Source: Favolaschia claudopus
Taxonomy: Eukaryota; Basidiomycota; Agaricomycetes; Agaricales; Mycenaceae
Length of the DNA stretch: 64,000 nucleotides
Reading direction: 5' to 3'
Assembly: GCA_037176885.1 (NCBI GenBank)
Contig: JAWWNJ010000106.1
Span: forward strand, 310,001-374,000
The notes beneath the pieces were generated by a model. That model made no database searches and was not told where the DNA came from. It saw nothing but the letters and a program-made list of their open reading frames with translations. The position numbers were made by a program, and so were the translations under genes. Below are positions 57,384-64,000 of the stretch, piece after piece. Position 1 is the stretch's first letter. Each line of letters begins with the position of its first letter.

Positions 57384-60300
57384 TATTGCCAGTACATAGC
57401 AACACTTCAGCAGGGTGGCCACCTTTTATATCCAGTCTTGACCTGCGTTACCCATCGGCTGACAAGACGATTCGTCTCTTACGGAGTAAACATGGCTTCG
57501 AAGATGGCGGAAGTTGATAAACGGGGAGATGAGCAATTCGTCGATGCATCGGGTAGCACCCGGGAATACTGGGGCTTGTTCGCGCTGGATTATGCCCGAA
57601 TGCTGGCGCCAATCAATTTACTCAGATTCGGTTGTCCCCATTGCGCAAATTAAAAGAAAAATGGTACAACTCACAATAGAAAAATCAATTAGCTTCCCTA
57701 ATTTTGACAATTTGGTCAAGTGCTTTCGTATCGATCGTGCCGGTTCCGCCTTGACCGTCATGCAGCGTCCTATTTTTCGTTCAAGAAAACCTGCTACCGT
57801 CACTGGCGGGCGTCCGAGTCGGAGTCATCTAAGCCAGGCTTACCCAGCCTGCTAAAACCGATACAGGCGCGCGGCGGAAGACGGCCGGGGAGGGCAAGAA
57901 TGGGAGATATTCGTTAGAATAGATGCTAGCAGCTATAAATTGTTCAGAAACAGAAATCATTGAAAAAAGAACAAGAAGCCTGAAGGTCAGACTGGAAGAG
58001 GTTACGAGTGTTTGCAGTACTTACGTAATATTGAATCCTCTGATTGGCTCGGAGGCGCTCGCCGAAAGTTCCGCGTCACCTCGCGTGAGTCACACGTCAC
58101 GGTTGAACTTCCTTCCAACCCCCACCATGCTGCCGTTGCGCTACCGCATTGTTCGAAAATCTGCAGAAGCTACTCCTAAGGCTTCTCACGTCCATTTCTC
58201 CGCTGCAACTTGCTTCTGGCTCAATTAATCCCGCGAATGATTGCTCGCTTCGAGTCTTGAAAAAACAAACGTCGACTAACTTTATGCCAGTTGAAATAAC
58301 AATACAGTGTCAAAATGATTGGTTGTTGCGCGGCACTTGACCTTCTCTCTCTCTCGACAAGGTTGGCATGACATTGGTTTCTCGCCTCAAACCATGTAAA
58401 GAATGCTAAGGTATTATCCCTGACCAACTTCCGGGTTCGAGATTCTAAAGCAACCCCAGCTCCCAGGATGATTGACTGCTTTCTACTTTCTGTTCCTGTC
58501 AATACATGGTCATATCACTCAGGGAAGGAGACAAAACAACACGCACGCCATACATCTATTTTATGGTGTCGTTATTCAGTTGCACGTTTACCTCACACAG
58601 TTACCTCCAACTTCGTGGACATCTCAACATGCTCTGTAGACTTCTCAAAAATCAGAAATATGATGGCAACGCTATTCCAAAGGTTCTCTCGACGCAAATT
58701 GCCCTCTGGGACCGAGTCAAAGGGACCCCATGACAATTTTCTCTAGTCGCGCCGCCCCGCATCGGCGGAAGAGGCACATCTTTGTGGTGTCAACCCCTGT
58801 ATTTCTCGTTCTGGGTCACGAGCATACCGAGAAATCTACAACCCACTTCACCAGCTGGAACCGGCTATATGTGTCTCTCTTGCTCCTCGATCCAAGATCC
58901 AACTCTATGACCGCAACTGAGTTTTCGAGGGGTCAGAATTTTACTACGCCACGTTTTCAAGTCCGTTTACCTTCCTTGACACCTTTTCGCTTGCGAGAAC
59001 AAGCGAAACCAGTCCTCACATCGACCATCAGCAGCCTTCTCACTCCACGCACATGTATATATCTCCGTACATCACAATTCTCAAGAGTCGCGAACGGCGA
59101 GCCGCGGAATCTCCACTCATTCTCTTGTCCGCCCCGCAAGCGAGCCGCCTCATTGCCAAGTATTCTGAGTAGCATGGTCGCTGTGCAGCTGGCTGCATGC
59201 AACTTACTTCGAATTGCAGTGTAAATCATTCGAACCTGCATACCAAGAGCATCGGAGGTTTCAACTTCCGCGCAAGGTACCGTATCGATATGTTTGCGCA
59301 TCTCAAAGGTGCATGCACGAACAAAGTACTGATTATCTCTCTGCGTATAGGATCTCTCTTCAACCAATGTCTGCTCAGAATCAGACCATTTAGCCTCGGT
59401 CGAAACTAGATCATGAATGAACGCGGGGCATCTCGCCGCGGCCTTTTTTCCCCTTCAAGTTCGACCCACCCGTCGGCTTTGTTGGTCGGGTAAAATCGAT
59501 GCTTGATGCATCGATGCCTCGCCATCCCGGACGGTAGACTCATTAAACCGAGACACCAGAAAAGACTAAATAGTACAGTGACTCGAAGCACAAAGCACGA
59601 AATTTTAATCCATCACAGGTGGACGCAAATTGATAGCATCTCGCACCTAAAAAACGGCGCGAAATTTCGGGGTAGAATGAGAGGTAGTATCACATGAAGT
59701 GGTGGATGGCTGCAGAGTCATGGGAGTCCGAGTCGACTGGGAAAATTTCGGTTCATGTAAGTATTCAATTGTAAAATCGACGACGTCTCCGAATCTCGAG
59801 ACAGGCGACAATCCCGCGGCTGGAGGCCCGGTTTTTAGTCTGAATTGAATGTACGGGTTATAAATATGTACACCAATATAATCGTTTTTTTCATGTCGAA
59901 CGAACTACGGACGTGTTTTCGGAGGTTATACCTGCGGTCACTTGATAATTGAACCAGCCATCAATAACATTCTCATTCCGCGGAATCAAATTCTATTCGT
60001 GTCGCTCGTGTTATTCTCTGCTACGGGGAGTTTGAGGAGAAGTCGAGTCAATGAGGAGGTACTTACTCCCTGGGCCTGGCGTTCCTAGGGGACCGTGCCG
60101 CGGCTCGTCTAGTGAAACGAGTTCTTCCCTTCCTGCTTCCTTCCTTCCTTCGGGATCAATGACATCAATGTGCGGGGATCGATGGCAATTATGTGTCGGA
60201 CTGGGTTGGATCAGCGATGTTGGAGTCGACCGTCGGCGGCAGGAATGTTTGGCCCCGAAGGGCTCTACGGTCGACAGTCAGACGTCGTTTGTACAGGTGT

Positions 60301-61488
60301 CGGGTAGGTTTTGCTTTTGCTTTCACTTTCGAGTTGATGAAGCTAGCTCATGCAGGAGATATGGTTTTAGCCTGCAGTTGTCAGACAGCGTTTGAGTTAT
60401 AGCAGGAAGGAAGACAAAATAATTGGGCGAAAGTCAGATAGTGCAAGCTCGCACTTGAATGAGACCAATATTGATGCAGCCTGGGTCTGGATCCTTAGTT
60501 TCTTCCACGACACATTCAAGTTGGCCTTGGTGCCAGTATGTTGAGATTAATTGTCTCGACAGAAACAGCTCATTGATTAGGAGTAAACCTAGAAGTTTGA
60601 AGATGGACAAACGACTCGGACCCGACTCGAGCGCCCTTTTCTGAGACTTGCGAAGCCTTAAAGATGACGATGTCGTTTGGTGTCTCAGACGATCGACGAT
60701 ATACTGCCGTTGACGTTGGCCCCTGGCCTGTTGAACCTGTTGAATTGGAGACGGCCGCCGTGATGATATGCATACGGGGGACGGGAATGAACTCACTGAA
60801 TTAAAGCAACCGCGTTAAGGGCGGAGGTTTGTCTGGAAAGTCACATTCTTTATCAACTCGTTCGTTCCATTTCACTTCAATTTTACTTACCAAGTTCTGA
60901 GCAAAGAAGGAAAACGTGTGGCAAAGTCAGCGATCATCACAACGGCAAACGGCGACCTACCTTGAAACCGTGTCATCCCGCGAAGAAAATAAACGCGTCA
61001 GAACACGTCTCTTCGTAGGGTTTGAGTTTTTAAATGTGACATTTTGAGTAGACTTTTAAGCTTAACTTACGGCGTGCTAGCTAGTGACTGGTGTATATCC
61101 AGACGTGTTTTTGGTGTTTCAAGGTCAGATACACGCGCGAAATTTGGACAAGATTCAACAGGAAGGGGCAGAAGACGAAGTCTAGACAAAGTGCCACTGC
61201 TCGGGTCGGGAAAGTCACGTTTACCGCGGGGAATCGACAGACTGTGCACACAGAAAATCGTCCGAAATTTCAACGATGCAGAGCACGATGGTGGCCGAAG
61301 AAAGATAATCGAGAGAGGAGACGCGGGCGCCGATGTGAGGATCAATGATGCATCCACGGAACTAAAATGAGACAACTAATTAGGGTTTTCGGTTTCCCGA
61401 TTTGGCAAACGGTGAAGCAAAATATGAGAAAATAGAGGGGTTACAGTCATTCGCCATTAATTCTTCTTCTTTCTCTACTCCCACAACC
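57384..61488. other. long intergenic region, no supported gene
   Basis: About 4.1 kb with only short overlapping ORFs. A (TTCC)n run lies at about 60135-60153. A telo-box-like AAAACCCTAAT (minus strand) lies at about 61380-61392, roughly 100 bp upstream of the Zn2Cys6 gene start. Nothing else was recognised. Confidence 0.4.
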
Positions 61489-64000
61489 ATGGACTCACAC
61501 CCCGACATAGACTATCCCTACCACCCCCACTTCGTCCCTTGGTTTGACCCTGCTGCGTCTCTCGAAGGTTTCCCGTTAACCCAGGCGGATATGTCCTTTA
61601 TCAACAATGACTACGACCCAGCCACAGGGAAAGGGTTCTCCCGCCTTCGAGACACTCCAAGATTGCGAACTTCAAAAGCATGCGAACAATGTAGAGCAAG
61701 GAAGGCTAAGGTCGCCGCGTTCCCGCATTCTCCTCGTCGTTGTCTCATTTGCGGTAATGGCAGTGTACTGGGGATCGGCCAATGTGCGCGAGGTGTACGG
61801 CTCGTGGACTTTCATGCGAATACGCCCCGGAAGGTCGGATTCGTGGCCCCAACAAAGTCAAGTCTCGTACGGGATATACCCCTTCGACAGCGATCCAGCA
61901 TTCCAATTCGGAGACCCAACGCGACGAGCCGCCATACGTGAACGTGAATGCCAAGAAAGCGCGGCGTAACACGACGCTCGGGACGACGGACGGTGGGTTC
62001 GGACTTGGACCGCTTTCGACTTGCGAGCCTCTCGCGTTGCCGCCAAAGAACAAGAGCTACGATCCAAATCTGGGCAGCCAATTTGGGCACGCACATCTAC
62101 TTCCGACCGGTGCCTCAAAGCGTCAATCGCTTCCTGTGTCCCTGGATCCCTCTTTGGTGGTCCATCGTCATTATCCGATCTCAGCGTCTTCGTCCTCCAA
62201 CAGCCTCGTGACTCTCTCCTCTGCATTTATACCTTCCCAGCACCCATCGAACGGAGATTCTGCCTCCGCCAGCGACTACGCCGAGTCCATTTTCACGGAA
62301 GGCAGCTCCAAGCGTAACAGCTTTGACCCGTCGTACTCGCTTGAATCCCACCAGCACGAAATGAAGGGTTACGACGAGCGAGACCATCTTTCAGGCATCC
62401 TCGACTCACTCGACCACCGCTTGTCGTTTCCCCTGGAGGCCGGCTACGCGCTCGACGAACAGAACCCTGCCACTGTCGCTGCTTTGCACGAGTTTTCTCA
62501 CCCGTTGGCCGGTGAAGTAATGGGACTCGCAAGACCTCCAGCAATCGCAGCCGGTCTTGGCATGGGAAGGCCGTCTATATCTCTCAATACGGGGCCGGGT
62601 CTTGGCCAACGGAGGGTAAACGCGCGCGCGCTCAGTTTGAGGAGCCTGAGCGGTGATAGCGGTGAGAGCACAAGTAGTGGAAGTAAGAGCGGAGATGGCG
62701 AGAGCGCGTGAGTGATCTCTCTATTATCTTCCTTCTCTCTTGCTTTCGAGCGCGAGGGGAGACGCGACGTTTCAAAGCGCCGCCAGACGTTTAAGAACTT
62801 CGAGGTCTTTGGCGGATGGCGGAAGCGAATTGCTGGGCACGAGTTAACTAGAAGAGTACCAACTCGCTAGCAGTTTATGCGTGCCTACTACTTCTATTCT
62901 CCCAATCAGTTTTCCCGTCGGTCTTTTCAAACGCGTCACTCACTTATTCCGCCGTTCACAGACCTTTGAGTGCCGTCTCCGGCTCTTTCCCGCTCTTCGG
63001 CGGCGGCTCATACTCACCCACCCAGTCTCGCGCGCAAAGCACATACTCTCCGCTGTTTTCCCCGAGCCCGCAGACTGTGGTGGCTCCTGCGATGCCGTCT
63101 CATATGCACTACACCACGATGTCCCGGTCCACAGGGACGCATTCAGCGTACACATCCGACTCTGATCGTTCGTCGCATGCTGGGTCGAGCCATTCACCAA
63201 CGCCGGCGCCGGCGGGGATGTCGACGGAATATTCATCGTTGACCATCGGCGGCGGCGACGACGGCGTATTCGGGTCTCTTCAGAACGGTTTTGCCAGCCA
63301 CGAGCTGCAGCAGCACAGCGCTAGCACGAATGGCTTGGAGTTGGTGACACCCACCCCGAAATATCCGTTTGACTTTCATGCACGAATGTTGGAGGCGAGC
63401 CCGGAAGTACGGCAGAGTATGGGTTGGGGCAATGAGGGGCAGCAGAATGAGACGGGGATGCCTTCCTTTGCGGGATACGAGGCGGTATCTCGGGTTCGCG
63501 GGTACGACGAGATGGAGGTTGACGTGGAGGCGTCGTTCGGTGGCTCGCCTCAGGCTTCGGCTATGGGGATGTCCATGACTGGTATTGAAAGGATGACGGG
63601 TGGTAACGGTGGAATGAGAATGGCGAGCGGATCGAATGTGCTCAAGGGTTGGGCCGAACCTCCAACTATGCCCCTCGTCTCCTCATCATTGTCTTCGCCG
63701 GGATCATCCAGAACTGCTGCGTACGCCCTATCCGCTCTCAGCTCGTCTTCAATACGCATGGTGGCATCGGATACCCCTGGATCCACTCATCCTGTGACAG
63801 GTATAATCCCCATGTCACCGCGGAGTCGTATCGCAGCTGCGACGACCGGAGGCACGCCCCTGCGCTCTCTGAGCATCCCTCCATCGCACACTAAGACGAG
63901 AGCGAGTGCTGAAGAAGAGGATGGCAGGGAACCGACGACGGATTCGACGATGCCAGCAGTCACGGTGGTGGCGTCTGAGGTGGATGGCAGCGAGCCTCCG
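61489..64000 (+). CDS. Zn2Cys6 fungal transcription factor (copy 2), 3' end beyond window
   Basis: The ATG at 61489 gives MDSHPDIDYPYHPHFVPWFD and RLRTSKACEQCRARKAK. An intron at 61711-61763 is removed to give CTGDRPMCARCTARGLSCEY, completing the six-Cys finger, followed by basic APEGRIRGPNKVKSR. A Ser-rich exon to 62707 is followed by a 254-nt intron (62708-62961). The last visible exon starts PLSAVSGSFPLFGGGSYSP and stays open to the window end (Ser/Gly/Pro/Met-rich, ending VASEVDGSEPP). Intron positions, the finger, GRIRG and SAVSGSFPLF are shared with the regulator at 22.6-24.1 kb. The 254-nt intron is long for this genome and may hide a small exon. Nuclear, targets unknown. Confidence 0.85.

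Noticed and set aside
58730..59224. 164-codon plus-strand ORF
   Set aside because: No domain, no splice support, and the composition fits random intergenic DNA.

Overview
The window is nuclear DNA of a filamentous basidiomycete, most probably an Agaricomycete. Genes are dense and cut by many introns of about 45-60 nt with GT/AG (once GC/AG) ends. The protein families are typical of mushroom genomes: F-box proteins with a degenerate LRR tail, MYND-finger proteins, GMC oxidoreductases, wax-synthase-like MBOATs, fungal Zn2Cys6 regulators and CYP monooxygenases. No rRNA, tRNA or CRISPR array was found. All gene models were spliced by eye from reading frames and splice signals, so internal exon borders are predictions.

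Layout. 0-2.4 kb is gene-poor, with one nonsense-broken short ORF. 2.4-11 kb holds a uridine phosphorylase (+), an F-box protein (-), a secreted GMC oxidoreductase (-) and a MYND/TPR-like protein with a frame problem near its start (+). 11-19.5 kb is a small block of duplicated families: a HAD hydrolase that splices in frame onto a protein made of five tandem repeat exons (-), a wax-synthase-like acyltransferase (+), a second HAD (+) and a second acyltransferase (-). 20.3-24.1 kb carries the snoRNP assembly factor SHQ1 (-), with a telomere-type motif just upstream, and a Zn2Cys6 regulator (-). 27.4-29.7 kb is an MCT-type MFS transporter (-). 30-35 kb is mostly non-coding and holds a decayed gene with very small exons (-).

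35-41.5 kb has a RING/TM protein (+), an alpha/beta hydrolase with an in-frame TAG close to its C-terminus (+), an unrecognised protein built of two homologous halves (+), a nucleotidyltransferase-like orphan (-) and a complete 129-bp MITE with 9-bp target duplication. 43-44.6 kb is an intronless APH/choline-kinase-like protein (+). 46-49 kb is a chromodomain plus SET H3K9-type methyltransferase (-), whose chromodomain needs a 7-nt microexon. 51-53.4 kb is a DHA1 polyamine-type MFS transporter (+), 55.3-57.4 kb a cytochrome P450 (-), and 61.5 kb to the end a second Zn2Cys6 regulator paralogous to the one at 23 kb (+, cut by the window edge).

No obvious secondary-metabolite cluster is present. 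The most unusual signals are the HAD/repeat-exon fusion, the 7-nt chromodomain microexon, the MITE, the in-frame TAG of the hydrolase and the decayed small-exon gene at 32-33 kb.
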